A stretch of DNA of 64,000 bases from CAYREV01 sp964423345 (GTDB lineage Bacteria > Bacteroidota > Rhodothermia > Balneolales > Balneolaceae). Within the stretch, counting starts at the first letter, position 1. Each line of letters begins with the position of its first letter. The notes under the pieces were generated by a model. That model made no database searches and was not told where the DNA came from. It was given only the letters and a program-made list of their open reading frames with translations. Location: NCBI GenBank assembly GCA_964423345.1, contig CAYREV010000011.1, positions 15,908 to 79,907 on the forward strand. The letters are read 5' to 3'. Of this stretch, positions 17,684 through 26,295 are shown in pieces. The position numbers were made by a program, and so were the translations under genes.

Positions 17684-17939
17684 GCGGTATTTGGCATACT
17701 GAGCCCACTCTAAAGCGCTGGCACTCCCGTAAAGCGAGATGCACTCGCCTGCGCTCCCTCGTGACAGCTTCGGCGACCAGGCCTTCCACTTGCAAGCCGC
17801 AACCGGTAACCTTCCGCCCCTACTTGCTACTTTAGTCTTCCTTCCTGCTACTGCTTTTATAGCCGTTGATTATTCGATATGCATTATTGAGTTATTTTAT
17901 AGATTTTGATTTTCATTACCGGTATACCTTAATGGCTTT

Positions 17940-19232
17940 ATGAAATATTATCTTACCTCAAATAGGATTAATATTGTACTGATTGTGCTGCTTGTCCTTT
18001 TGGGGATCGGCTCGTTTGCCTACAACCAGTATCTTATTAACCAAATGCTGAAGCAGGAAAGAAGCAGCGTGGAGTTATGGGCCAAAGCCATTGAATATAC
18101 CAGCAACCCGGCACAGGAGGAGATCTCCAGAAAACTTCTTATTGCGGCATCAAAACTTCGAAACAACCCCGCCGTTTCCGACAGCCTGGTTCAAATGATT
18201 GAGGAGGCCGAGGCCGACCGTACCTCCCAGAATTTTGTGACTACAGAGATCCTCCTAAATGAAGACCGGTCGCCCGTGCCCACCATCATCGTGGATCAGC
18301 GGGGGGATATCATACTGTGGAATAATATATCGGGAGAACCGGACCAGGCTATGGTCGATCGTTTTGCCGAGATGAACGAGCCTATTACCATCAGGCTGGG
18401 CGACGAGCGGTACAGCCAGACGCAGCATATATACTACGGGGAAAGTCCGACGGTAAAACTGTTACGCTATTTTCCCTATTTCCAGCTGGGATTGCTCGCA
18501 CTTCTGCTCGGCATCGCCTACGTAAGCTACCGGACTATAACGAAGTCCGAACAGTCCAACCTGTGGGTGGGTATGACCAAGGAAGCCGCTCACCAGCTGG
18601 GCACCCCGCTGTCGAGCCTTTACGGCTGGGTGGAACTGTTGAAGGAGGAGAAGGGAGACGATGATTTTGTGAAGCGTATAAGCAGTGAGCTGGAAAACGA
18701 CATCACACGTCTGCGGGGGGTGGCCGAACGGTTTAACAAGATTGGCTCCAAGCCGGAACTGGAGCTGAAGAAGGTGGAGCCCATGCTGGAGCAGGTCATC
18801 CGGTATATGGAACGGCGATTGCCGCAATTTGGGAAGGATGTGGAAGTCATCACTTCTGTAGAGTCACACCTGCGGGCCAGGGTAAATCCGGAGCTGTTTC
18901 AATGGGCTTTTGAAAATCTTATTAAAAATGCGATGGACGCCATCAACATATCCGAAAATAAATCCCGTGTATCCATCAAGGTCCACCGCATCGAGGATGA
19001 GCTGATCATCGATATTGAGGATTCGGGAGTCGGCATCGAAAAAAAATACCACAAGGAGATATTCAAGCCGGGCTACAGCACCAAAAAGCGTGGCTGGGGA
19101 CTGGGACTGAGCCTCACCAAGCGCATTATTGAAGAGTACCACCGGGGGAGGGTGTTTGTACTGCAGTCGGAACCCGGCAAAGGGACTACCATACGGATCA
19201 TGCTGCAGACGGAAGCGGAGAGGGAGGGATAG
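17940..19232 (+). CDS. Sensor histidine kinase with AHQLGTP-type H box
   Basis: A 430-residue membrane kinase. Transmembrane helices at about 10-28 and 179-197 flank a periplasmic sensor of about 150 residues. The phospho-acceptor is His218 within EAAHQLGTPLSSL. This differs from the usual SHELRTP box and is a form I associate with Bacteroidota kinases. The ATPase domain carries the N box NLIKNAMDAI, the G1 box DSGVGI and the G2 box GWGLGLSL. No receiver gene is adjacent. An ECF sigma gene lies convergently 10 bases away, and a PorX-like orphan regulator lies about 11 kb upstream. A PorY-like role as partner of PorX is therefore plausible but unproven. Confidence 0.88.
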   Translation: MKYYLTSNRINIVLIVLLVLLGIGSFAYNQYLINQMLKQERSSVELWAKAIEYTSNPAQEEISRKLLIAASKLRNNPAVSDSLVQMIEEAEADRTSQNFVTTEILLNEDRSPVPTIIVDQRGDIILWNNISGEPDQAMVDRFAEMNEPITIRLGDERYSQTQHIYYGESPTVKLLRYFPYFQLGLLALLLGIAYVSYRTITKSEQSNLWVGMTKEAAHQLGTPLSSLYGWVELLKEEKGDDDFVKRISSELENDITRLRGVAERFNKIGSKPELELKKVEPMLEQVIRYMERRLPQFGKDVEVITSVESHLRARVNPELFQWAFENLIKNAMDAINISENKSRVSIKVHRIEDELIIDIEDSGVGIEKKYHKEIFKPGYSTKKRGWGLGLSLTKRIIEEYHRGRVFVLQSEPGKGTTIRIMLQTEAEREG

Positions 19233-19242
19233 CAAAGAGAAC

Positions 19243-19821
19243 CTAGTCTTCCGGCTGGTAGCCTCTTTTTTGGGCGTATTCCATGAGCTGAGCCTTCAGC
19301 AGGTTACGTCCCCTGTGCAGGCGGGACCGGATGGTTCCGATAGGTACATCCAGCATATTGGCAATTTCCTCGTAGGTGAATCCTTCCACATCACACAGCA
19401 GTACGACGGTACGAAAATCTTCGGGCAGCTCCTCGAGAGCATTGGAGATGTCATCGTCAATAAGTTCGCGGAACATCCGGTCTTCGAGGTCGGAGGTATC
19501 CGTACGGTCGGCCCGGATGGTTTCGTAGAAGGAGGAGACCTCATCGTAATCAACCTGGTTGGGCTGCTTCGACTTCTTCCGGTAGTTATTGATGTAGGAG
19601 TTTTTGAGGATACGGAAAAGCCACGCCTTGGCATTGGTACCCTTCTCATAGCTGCTGAAAAAACGGAATGCCTTGACAATAGTATCCTGTACCAGATCCT
19701 CTGCGTCATTGGGGTCCGAGGTCAGGCGTAGGGCGAAGTTATACATGGCATCCAGATGGGGAATAATTTCCTCTTCAAAATCTTCCTGTTTCCGGACTTC
19801 ATCTTTGGTTAATTCAGCCAT
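19243..19821 (-). CDS. ECF-type RNA polymerase sigma factor
   Basis: A 192-residue sigma-70 family protein with only regions 2 and 4. Region 2 spans about 25-95 (MYNFALRLTSDPNDAEDLVQ, the core-binding part, then FRFFSSYEKGTNAKAWLF, the -10 recognition part). Region 4 spans about 130-185 (GFTYEEIANMLDVPIGTIRSRLHRGR helix-turn-helix for -35 recognition). It resembles the SigR/SigH/RpoE-like group. No anti-sigma gene sits next to it, which is unusual for many ECF factors. In Porphyromonas an ECF sigma (SigP) acts with PorX, and this gene is a candidate counterpart by context only. It is convergent with the kinase gene. Confidence 0.93.
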   Translation of the reverse strand: MAELTKDEVRKQEDFEEEIIPHLDAMYNFALRLTSDPNDAEDLVQDTIVKAFRFFSSYEKGTNAKAWLFRILKNSYINNYRKKSKQPNQVDYDEVSSFYETIRADRTDTSDLEDRMFRELIDDDISNALEELPEDFRTVVLLCDVEGFTYEEIANMLDVPIGTIRSRLHRGRNLLKAQLMEYAQKRGYQPED

Positions 19822-20037
19822 CCCGTTTAATAGGTGTAATTGCTAAATTATTGCAACGGAAAAAATTATAAATAATTGTCACCATCGTGTTTCAGTGAAA
19901 ATAGCGAATAATAATAGTAATTCCTTATCTGGTACGGTAATAGATTGTATTGATATATGCGGTAACTATAATCTAATCGAATTCAGAAGGTAATGTTTCT
20001 CTATGAAGATATTTTGAAGACCCAAGGCGGATAAATC

Positions 20038-20769
20038 TTACATATAGGCTACGACCATGATATCGTAGATGGCATGGGTCCAGGCGGCCATGCCGAATCC
20101 CCGCCAGATGTAGATGGCATTCAGGGCCAGGCCGAACAGGAAACGGAAAAGGAAGGAGCCGAAGGCGAAATTGTCGGCAAATGGGCCGATATAGTGCACC
20201 AGGCTGAACAGCAGTGCGGCCAGGATCATCGCCGCCGCGTAGCGGAACCAGGGGGTCTTAAAGAGGTATTTAAAGATGAACAGGAGGGCCGATACCAGAA
20301 TGACCCGGAAGAAAAGCTCTTCATACAGTCCGGCTCCCAGCGAAAGGGCCAGCTGCTGAAGGGTGCTAAGCGACTCTACGGTACCCTGTGCCGATATCTG
20401 TACCAGGCTGCTTACCGTGGTGGAGATAATAAGAGCCAGTAAAAAAGCGTAGGCGGAAGCCTCTATGAGCATGGCAAAGAAGTAGCCCGTTTTCAGGGTG
20501 TTGAGCTTATAGCGCTCCCGGTAGAGAACCACAATGCCCAACAAGGCGACAAAGATCAGGGTGATGGAAAGTACGTCGTTGCTGAAATTTGAAAACAGGG
20601 TTTTGATCCACACATCCACCGAAATGCGCACTATTTGTTCCGAATCGGGCTGGGAGAGGAAGATCAGCACCTCGTAGAGCAGCAGCAGGGGGAGGCTTAT
20701 CAGGTAGCTGTAGAGAAGCGTATTGGTATTCCTGAAGTAGTCCCTGATACTATTTGATGTTCCGTTCAT
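20038..20769 (-). CDS. CPBP family intramembrane metalloprotease
   Basis: A 243-residue protein with about six to seven transmembrane segments and the CAAX-protease/bacteriocin-processing (ABI/CPBP) core. The EExxxR motif is present (YEELFFRVIL, near residue 147), as is the later FSLVHY motif whose histidine would bind metal (near 190). The C-terminal ALNAIYIWRGFGMAAWTHAIYD segment supplies the last conserved histidine. It probably cleaves membrane substrates, which are unknown. Its ATG overlaps the stop of the LysM gene by four bases, so the two are translationally coupled. No bacteriocin gene is visible nearby. Confidence 0.85.
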   Translation of the reverse strand: MNGTSNSIRDYFRNTNTLLYSYLISLPLLLLYEVLIFLSQPDSEQIVRISVDVWIKTLFSNFSNDVLSITLIFVALLGIVVLYRERYKLNTLKTGYFFAMLIEASAYAFLLALIISTTVSSLVQISAQGTVESLSTLQQLALSLGAGLYEELFFRVILVSALLFIFKYLFKTPWFRYAAAMILAALLFSLVHYIGPFADNFAFGSFLFRFLFGLALNAIYIWRGFGMAAWTHAIYDIMVVAYM

Positions 20770-21896
20770 TGATCCTGGTATATTTTAACCTTGGGCTGGG
20801 GTGAAGAGATATCCAGCGCATTCCAGGCTGCGGAAGAAAGCTTGAGCCCCCGGTCGGAAATACGGTCGTTGATGCGAAGGTAGAGCCCGCGGTTATTATC
20901 AGGGTTCTGTACCAATATGACGGTGCCGATGGCAATATTGGAATGGGCCGCGGTCAGCTCACTGGGTGAATACAGCTCGCCGCTGGTCGTGGTTTTGCCT
21001 TTGTCGGATTCCCCGTACCTGCTTGCGGGGGTCACCCCCAGGTTTTTGAGGTCAGCACTGCTGATATAGGGATTGGAATAGGTTTTGGTGGCCGGTGCCA
21101 GCACGGTGACCTTCTGTCCTTTCCGGAAGGTCGAGTCGGAATTACCCGGATTCAGGGCCGCGAACTCTTCCCGTTCCATCTTGAACTTGCGAAGCAGTTT
21201 ATCCAGCGTTGTGGGTTCCTCCACCCGGTGTGATACAAATTTGCCCTGGGGAGAGGATGCAACCTCCGTCTGGGCTTCGGCTACCGAAGGCGGAGCCGAC
21301 GTTTCCCGTACGGTAAGCTGTTGCCCGACCGCAATGGTATTGCTGCGCAGGTCGTTGAGGGCTTTCAGTTCGCTTACCGACATATTATGCTCTCTGGCAA
21401 TCCGGTAGAGGGTGTCCCCGCTTTTGACGGTGTAATAGGTGTTCTTCTGCTGGGTGTTACCCTTGGTGACTATGGACGATTCGGAGGGATCTCCGGTTAC
21501 TTGTCCGCCGCGGCTGTCCCGGTAAATCTTGAGTTCCTGCCCCATTTCCAGGTTGTTGCCGGATAGTTCATTCCATGATTTGAGCTCCGTTATACTTACC
21601 CCGTATTGCTTGGAGATGGAGTAGAGGGTTTCCTGCTTTTGGACGGTGTGAATAACCGGTTCTTCCGTTTCGGGCTGCCGGACGATCAGCTGCTCGCCTA
21701 CTTCGAGTTCATTGGTATCAAGATTATTCCAGGTTTTTAGCTTTTCGACGGATATTTCATACTGGCTGGCGATGCTGAACAGCGTTTCCCCCTTCTTAAC
21801 CACATGCGTCTTCTGCTGCGCCAGGGCGGGAGCGGCTATTACAAATAACCAGCATGCTATGAACAGCAAAATCCTGAATGAGTATCCCTTCTTCAT
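20766..21896 (-). CDS. LysM repeat protein with RlpA-like barrel domain
   Basis: A 376-residue exported cell-wall protein. A signal peptide covers about residues 1-26 (ending PALAQQ). Three clear LysM peptidoglycan-binding repeats follow near 29-72, 78-122 and 152-196, each with a GETLFSIA-like start, and a fourth, degenerate one lies near 223-268. The last 90 residues resemble the double-psi beta-barrel of RlpA, a lytic transglycosylase: ASRYGES, TTSGELYSP, LTAAHSNIAIGT and RINDR. The Glu and His of RlpA's active region and the Asp in NDR are present, but the Asp that usually follows the Glu is Ser here. Catalysis is therefore uncertain. It probably acts at the septum or wall. Confidence 0.86.
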   Translation of the reverse strand: MKKGYSFRILLFIACWLFVIAAPALAQQKTHVVKKGETLFSIASQYEISVEKLKTWNNLDTNELEVGEQLIVRQPETEEPVIHTVQKQETLYSISKQYGVSITELKSWNELSGNNLEMGQELKIYRDSRGGQVTGDPSESSIVTKGNTQQKNTYYTVKSGDTLYRIAREHNMSVSELKALNDLRSNTIAVGQQLTVRETSAPPSVAEAQTEVASSPQGKFVSHRVEEPTTLDKLLRKFKMEREEFAALNPGNSDSTFRKGQKVTVLAPATKTYSNPYISSADLKNLGVTPASRYGESDKGKTTTSGELYSPSELTAAHSNIAIGTVILVQNPDNNRGLYLRINDRISDRGLKLSSAAWNALDISSPQPKVKIYQDQ

Positions 21897-21902
21897 AGAG
21901 TG

Positions 21903-22238
21903 TTATCGATTCATTTCAATTTCAGCTTCGGCCAACGCCTCTTTCAACTCTGAAACGTTGCGTTTGTTCTCATTATTGGCTGCCACCTCAATTCCCTTTT
22001 TATAGGTCTCCAGGGCATCTTCAAGGCGGTCCTGCCGCTCATACAGCTTGCCCAGGTGGTAGTAGACCCCGTCGTATTCCGGTTCGTTGTTGCGAATATC
22101 CTCAAAAAGGATGCGGGCTTTTTTGAGGTGGCCCTCTTTCAGGAACTCAAGCGCCAGGGCGAATTTGGAGAAAGAGTCGCCGGGATTCTCTCTGATGAAC
22201 CGGGCCAGCTTTTTAATTTTTTCGTTTGACGAAGGCAT
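21903..22238 (-). CDS. Small TPR protein
   Basis: A 111-residue, mostly helical protein. Two to three tetratricopeptide-like repeats are visible: FALALEFLKEGHLKKARILFEDI, then a YHLGKLYERQDRLEDALETYKKGI unit, each with the alternating small/large residues of TPR helices. No signal peptide is present, so it should be cytoplasmic and act as a protein-protein adaptor. It lies 6 bases upstream of the LysM gene on the same strand and probably shares its transcript together with the CPBP protease gene. A partner cannot be named. Confidence 0.75.
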   Translation of the reverse strand: MPSSNEKIKKLARFIRENPGDSFSKFALALEFLKEGHLKKARILFEDIRNNEPEYDGVYYHLGKLYERQDRLEDALETYKKGIEVAANNENKRNVSELKEALAEAEIEMNR

Positions 22239-22373
22239 TGTGGCTACAGTTTAAACAATCAAGCCTTTCCTGGATGCTTTATTTCAAATAAAAATACAGA
22301 AAATGAGCAAGGGAAAAAGCGTAAATATTTTAAGCCTCAAAAAACGGTAGAATGGGCAGGGAAGGGCTGAGTA

Positions 22374-23552
22374 TTAAGATCGATAACGCTCCTCAATCTC
22401 CTCAATGGAATCGCCGCCGTACTTCTGCAGGAAGGCGTTGGCGATGGCGGGGGCGATGACGTTTTCGATAACCACGATGGCGCGCGGCAGGGCGCAGACG
22501 TCGGAGCGTTCGTAGCGGGTATCCTGCTCCTCCTTGTTGTCGATATCGACCGTCTTGATGGGCGTCAGCATGGTGGGGATCGGTTTCATCACGCCCCGGA
22601 TGATGATGGGCATGCCGGTGGTAACGCCGCCCTCGAAGCCGCCGAGGCGGTTGGTGTTCCGCCGGTAGGTTCCATCCTCGAAAGTGATCTCGTCGTGGAC
22701 CACCTGTCCGTGGCGGCGTCCGGCTTCAAAGCCGAGGCCGATTTCCACGCCCTTCATGGCCTGGGTGCCCATGATCGCCTGGGCCAGCTGCCCCTCCAGC
22801 TTGCGGTCCCAGTGCATGAAGCTGCCGAGGCCGGCCGGCAGGCCGGTGACCACAATCTCGTAATGTCCCCCGAGGGAGCTGCCTTCCTTGCGCCGCTTGA
22901 TAATCTCGTCACGCATCTGCTGGGTCAGGTCGGGGTCCAGGCAGCGCACTTCCGACTCGTCGGCCGCCTTGAAGAGTGTTTCGGCGCCCTCTTCGAGCAT
23001 GGGATCCACTTTTTCCCTGACATCCCCCCACGGATCCTCGTAGCCGATGGAGCCGATTCGTATTACGTGTCCCCCGATCTCGATACCGAAATGCTTGAGC
23101 AGCTTTCGTGCAGTGAAACAGCAGGCCACGCGCATGGCCGTCTCCCGCGCGCTGGAGCGCTCGATAGAGGGACGGATATCGTTGTAACGGTACTTCTGCA
23201 CGCCGATCAGATCCGCATGTCCGGGCCTTGGCACGGTGATGCGCTCCACATCCTCGCCGTCGCCCTCCTTGGCCATCACCTTCGGCCAGTTATCGTCGTC
23301 GGTCTTGAAGGCCCGGTTGGGCATCTGCAGGGCGACGGGGGCGCCGGTGGTCACTCCGAAGCGGACGCCGGAAGTGATTTCGGCGCGGTCTTTTTCAATA
23401 GCCATGCGTCCCCCGCGTCCGTAGCCCTTCTGGCGGCGGGCAAGGTGGAGGGCTATTTCATCTTCGGTAAGGGGAAGTCCGGCGGGCAGACCCTCCACAA
23501 TACCCGTTAGCTGTGGTCCGTGTGATTCTCCGGCGGTAAGGTATCTGATCAT
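22374..23552 (-). CDS. aroC: Chorismate synthase
   Basis: Converts EPSP to chorismate using reduced FMN, the last shikimate-pathway step. The 392-residue protein starts with RYLTAGESHGPQL, the first family signature. It also shows the RRQKGYGRGGRMAIEKD block near residue 39, RPGHADL near 109, RSSARETAMRVA near 133, and the third signature TNRLGGFEGGVTTG near 299. The length is normal for bacterial AroC. It is a single gene with no other aro genes near it. Its start is 13 bases from the stop of the channel gene on the same strand, so the two may be co-transcribed. Confidence 0.96.
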   Translation of the reverse strand: MIRYLTAGESHGPQLTGIVEGLPAGLPLTEDEIALHLARRQKGYGRGGRMAIEKDRAEITSGVRFGVTTGAPVALQMPNRAFKTDDDNWPKVMAKEGDGEDVERITVPRPGHADLIGVQKYRYNDIRPSIERSSARETAMRVACCFTARKLLKHFGIEIGGHVIRIGSIGYEDPWGDVREKVDPMLEEGAETLFKAADESEVRCLDPDLTQQMRDEIIKRRKEGSSLGGHYEIVVTGLPAGLGSFMHWDRKLEGQLAQAIMGTQAMKGVEIGLGFEAGRRHGQVVHDEITFEDGTYRRNTNRLGGFEGGVTTGMPIIIRGVMKPIPTMLTPIKTVDIDNKEEQDTRYERSDVCALPRAIVVIENVIAPAIANAFLQKYGGDSIEEIEERYRS

Positions 23553-23565
23553 CTGTGCAACCGTT

Positions 23566-24663
23566 CTATGATTTGTTTTCTATAGTGGATTGGTTGTTGC
23601 GAAGCTTTTCGGTAAAATTATAATTCGAAACCCGGTCCGACAGGCTTCGGTTATCATTACACCCTTCGGTGCGAAGCCTTTGAATGCGGTCTACATCACC
23701 GAGTACGATCAACGAGTCGCCCACCTTCAGGCGGTCGTCACTACCCGGATTGAAAAGGATGCCCTCCCGGCCGCTGGGTATAATGGCAATGATGACCACG
23801 AAGTATTTCTGACGGATTTCCGCCTCGGCCAGGGTTTTGCCCGCCAGGTCGGACCCTTCAAAAATTTTAATTTCGTCAAATACATGGTCCTGTGTTTCTC
23901 CGGTTATCTGGTCGATAAACTGGTTGACATGGGGACGCAGTATAACATTGGCCATGCGATCGGCCCCGATCTCATAGGGAGAGATGACCTTGTCGGCCCC
24001 GGAACGCTTGATCTTTTTGGTGTTTTGCCGCTCGTTGGTGCGTACCAGTATAAACAGTTCTTCATTCATTTCACGGGCAATAAGCGTCGTAAAAACATTG
24101 TCCTGGTCACGTGAAAGGGTGCAAATAAGTCCCCGAGCCCGGCTGATACCCGCCTCTTTCAATACATTCTCATCCTGGGCATCGCCGCGTACGTAAAGGA
24201 GCCCGTCTTCCTGAATGCGTTCGATGCTTGATTCCCGGTTTTCAACTACAACAATGGGGATATTGGCGTTTTGAAGCACTTCTGCTATACGATGGCCAAT
24301 GCGCCCATATCCACAGACGATATAGTGGTTTTCCATTCTTTCCAGTCGTTTTTTCATAGCTCTTTTTCTAAAAATTTCACTTTCAAATAGCAGTTGGGTG
24401 GTCTGTGAGGCGATATAGGAGATGACGCCGATGCCCATTACGAATAAAGCCATGGTCAGAATCCTTCCCTCACTGCTCAGGTTTTCCAGCTCTGAAAAAC
24501 CTATGGTGGTGATGGTAATGAAGGTCATGTAGAAGCCGTCGAAAAAGGCCATACCTTCAATGAAATGGTAGCCGACAGATCCCAGCAGGAAAATGACGGC
24601 AAGAAATACCGTAGCCAGGGCAATGCGCAACCCTACAATATTATCAATGATATCGCTATACAA
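23566..24663 (-). CDS. Potassium channel with RCK (TrkA) domains
   Basis: A 365-residue two-helix K+ channel of the Kch/MthK type. Two transmembrane helices (about 14-32 and 70-90) flank a pore loop with the filter TTIGF, a variant of the usual TVGYG seen in several bacterial channels. The cytoplasmic part begins with a Rossmann TrkA-N domain (VCGYGRIGHRIAEVL near residue 118, then VVENRESS for nucleotide binding). It ends in a TrkA-C domain (about 245-330) for ligand gating. The tail beyond about 340 is basic and variable. It lies upstream of aroC on the same strand and is divergent from the mlaE-like gene. Confidence 0.9.
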   Translation of the reverse strand: MYSDIIDNIVGLRIALATVFLAVIFLLGSVGYHFIEGMAFFDGFYMTFITITTIGFSELENLSSEGRILTMALFVMGIGVISYIASQTTQLLFESEIFRKRAMKKRLERMENHYIVCGYGRIGHRIAEVLQNANIPIVVVENRESSIERIQEDGLLYVRGDAQDENVLKEAGISRARGLICTLSRDQDNVFTTLIAREMNEELFILVRTNERQNTKKIKRSGADKVISPYEIGADRMANVILRPHVNQFIDQITGETQDHVFDEIKIFEGSDLAGKTLAEAEIRQKYFVVIIAIIPSGREGILFNPGSDDRLKVGDSLIVLGDVDRIQRLRTEGCNDNRSLSDRVSNYNFTEKLRNNQSTIENKS

Positions 24664-24729
24664 TCTTCAAATAAGTTTTTTACCTTAGGAACGCTTGAGG
24701 AAATCAGGTGGTAATATAGCTTAAAATTA

Positions 24730-24769
24730 CAGCGTACGAAATGATAACCTTGGGGTACGCTGCCTTTTT
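24730..24769 (+). promoter_or_regulatory. Terminator-like hairpin in the mlaE leader
   Basis: A perfect 8-bp stem (CAGCGTAC at 24730-24737, GTACGCTG at 24755-24762) with a 17-base loop is followed by CC and five T at 24765-24769. It lies about 30 bases before the mlaE-like start codon, in the gap between two divergent genes. No plus-strand gene precedes it that would need termination. It may be an attenuator in the transport operon leader or the end of a short unannotated RNA. Pairing is seen; function is inferred. Confidence 0.45.
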
Positions 24770-24800
24770 AGCATTTTATAAGTACAAGTAAAGGCATCAT

Positions 24801-25538
24801 ATGGAAGTACTGGAGAAAATAGGCAAGTATTGTTTGCTTCTTTACCGGTCCCTGCGGTCGCTGTATGAGGTGGACACCTACGGCCGTAACCTGCTCCATG
24901 AACTGGTCAAGATCGGTTATGAGTCGGTGCCCATAGTGGTATTGACGGGGGGGTTTACCGGTGCGGTCATGGCTCTTCAGACTTCCTATCAGCTCGATAT
25001 CGTGTATGTGCCTCAATCTGTGATCGGCTCTATCGTTTCGCAGTCGCTTATTATCGAGCTTGCGGCCGTTATTACCAGCCTGGTGCTGGCCGGGAAGGTG
25101 GGGGCCCGTATTGCAACTGAACTGGGGACCATGCGTGTAAGTGAGCAGATCGATGCCCTGGAGTCCATGGGATTTAATTCGGTTTCGTTCCTGGTGGTCC
25201 CCCGGGTGCTCTCGGGGCTGATCATGTTTCCCATACTGTATATCGTAGCTTCGGTATCGGGCATACTGGGCGGCCTGCTGGCCGGCGTACTGTCGGGGGC
25301 ATTGCCTGCAGCCGATTTCATGCAGGGGGCCCGGGAGTTCTTTTACCCCTGGGATGTGACCTTCGGATTCCTGAAAGCTTTTGTCTTTGGATTTGTGATT
25401 ACCTCGGTATCCTGTTTCAAGGGGTATTATGTGTCGGGGGGAGCAGAGGGAGTAGGAAAGGGAACCACGCAGGCTACCGTTCTCAGCTGTATGTATGTAC
25501 TGCTGGCTGATTTCGTTCTTGCAGCCGTGGTACTATAG
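24801..25538 (+). CDS. mlaE: ABC transporter permease, MlaE type
   Basis: A 245-residue inner-membrane permease of the MlaE (Ttg2B/YrbE) family. With an ATPase and an MCE protein, this family moves phospholipids or related lipids between inner and outer membranes. About five hydrophobic segments are visible. The conserved cytoplasmic loop reads GARIATELGTMRVSEQIDALESMG near residues 95-118, the family hallmark. The C-terminal SCFKGYYVSGGAEGVGKGTTQAT block is also typical. It is the first gene of a three-gene operon with gaps of 17 and 5 bases. No mlaB or mlaC is present, as is common in Bacteroidota. Confidence 0.92.
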   Translation: MEVLEKIGKYCLLLYRSLRSLYEVDTYGRNLLHELVKIGYESVPIVVLTGGFTGAVMALQTSYQLDIVYVPQSVIGSIVSQSLIIELAAVITSLVLAGKVGARIATELGTMRVSEQIDALESMGFNSVSFLVVPRVLSGLIMFPILYIVASVSGILGGLLAGVLSGALPAADFMQGAREFFYPWDVTFGFLKAFVFGFVITSVSCFKGYYVSGGAEGVGKGTTQATVLSCMYVLLADFVLAAVVL

Positions 25539-25555
25539 GCGAAAGTAAAATTGTT

Positions 25556-26290
25556 ATGATTGAAATTAGAAACCTTACAAAAAGCTTTGGCGACAACCTG
25601 GTGTGGAAGGATGTAACCTTCGACATTGAGGAGGGCGAAACCCTGGCTATAATCGGCCGGTCGGGTTGTGGAAAGTCGGTATTGGTAAAACACTTCAATG
25701 CCCTCATGTATCCCGATGAGGGTGAGGTTATTATTGACGGGAAAAATGTTTTTGAGCTGGAATATGTGGATCTGCGTAAAATGAGGCAGCGTTTCGGGGT
25801 GCTGTTTCAGGGGTCCGCCCTATTTGATTCCATCAATACCTTTGAGAATGTGGCCTTCCCCCTGAGATATTTTACCGACATGGAGGAAGAGGAGATCAGG
25901 GCGGAGGTAATGGAGGCGCTTGATATTGTTAACCTGGCGGATTCGGCGCCCAAAGCTATTTCGGAACTCTCCGGAGGGATGAGGCGCAGGATTGCCCTGG
26001 CAAGGGCTACCATCTTACGGCCCGATTTTATAATCTATGACGAACCTACGTCCGGACTGGATCCCAAAACATCCGTCGAAATAAATGATCTTATAATTTC
26101 CATGGCGCAGGATTTAAATATAACTTCAATCGTGGTCACCCATGATATCCACAGTGTGCTTGAGATAGCCGAAAAAGTGGCTTTCCTGGAACAGAAAGGG
26201 CTATGCTGGCATGGTACCCTGGATGAGATGCGGCAGAGCGACAACAAGCTGTTGAGGGATTTTATTACAGCAAGTGAATATAAAATTTAG
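25556..26290 (+). CDS. mlaF: ABC transporter ATP-binding protein, MlaF type
   Basis: A 244-residue ATPase that powers the MlaE permease. Walker A is GRSGCGKSVL near residue 37, the Q-loop LFQGSALFDS near 86, the signature ELSGGMRRRIALARA near 139, and Walker B FIIYDEPTSGLDP near 159. The H-loop is VVTHDIHS near 194. The GMRRR form of the signature and the ALFDS segment are typical for Mla-type ATPases. It lies between the permease and the MCE gene with short gaps. All nucleotide-binding motifs are intact. Confidence 0.95.
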   Translation: MIEIRNLTKSFGDNLVWKDVTFDIEEGETLAIIGRSGCGKSVLVKHFNALMYPDEGEVIIDGKNVFELEYVDLRKMRQRFGVLFQGSALFDSINTFENVAFPLRYFTDMEEEEIRAEVMEALDIVNLADSAPKAISELSGGMRRRIALARATILRPDFIIYDEPTSGLDPKTSVEINDLIISMAQDLNITSIVVTHDIHSVLEIAEKVAFLEQKGLCWHGTLDEMRQSDNKLLRDFITASEYKI

Positions 26291-26295
26291 TTCTA

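Noticed and set aside
20038..20769. CPBP protease as bacteriocin-immunity gene
   Set aside because: No small peptide gene or export ABC transporter is nearby; it is coupled to a cell-wall protein gene.
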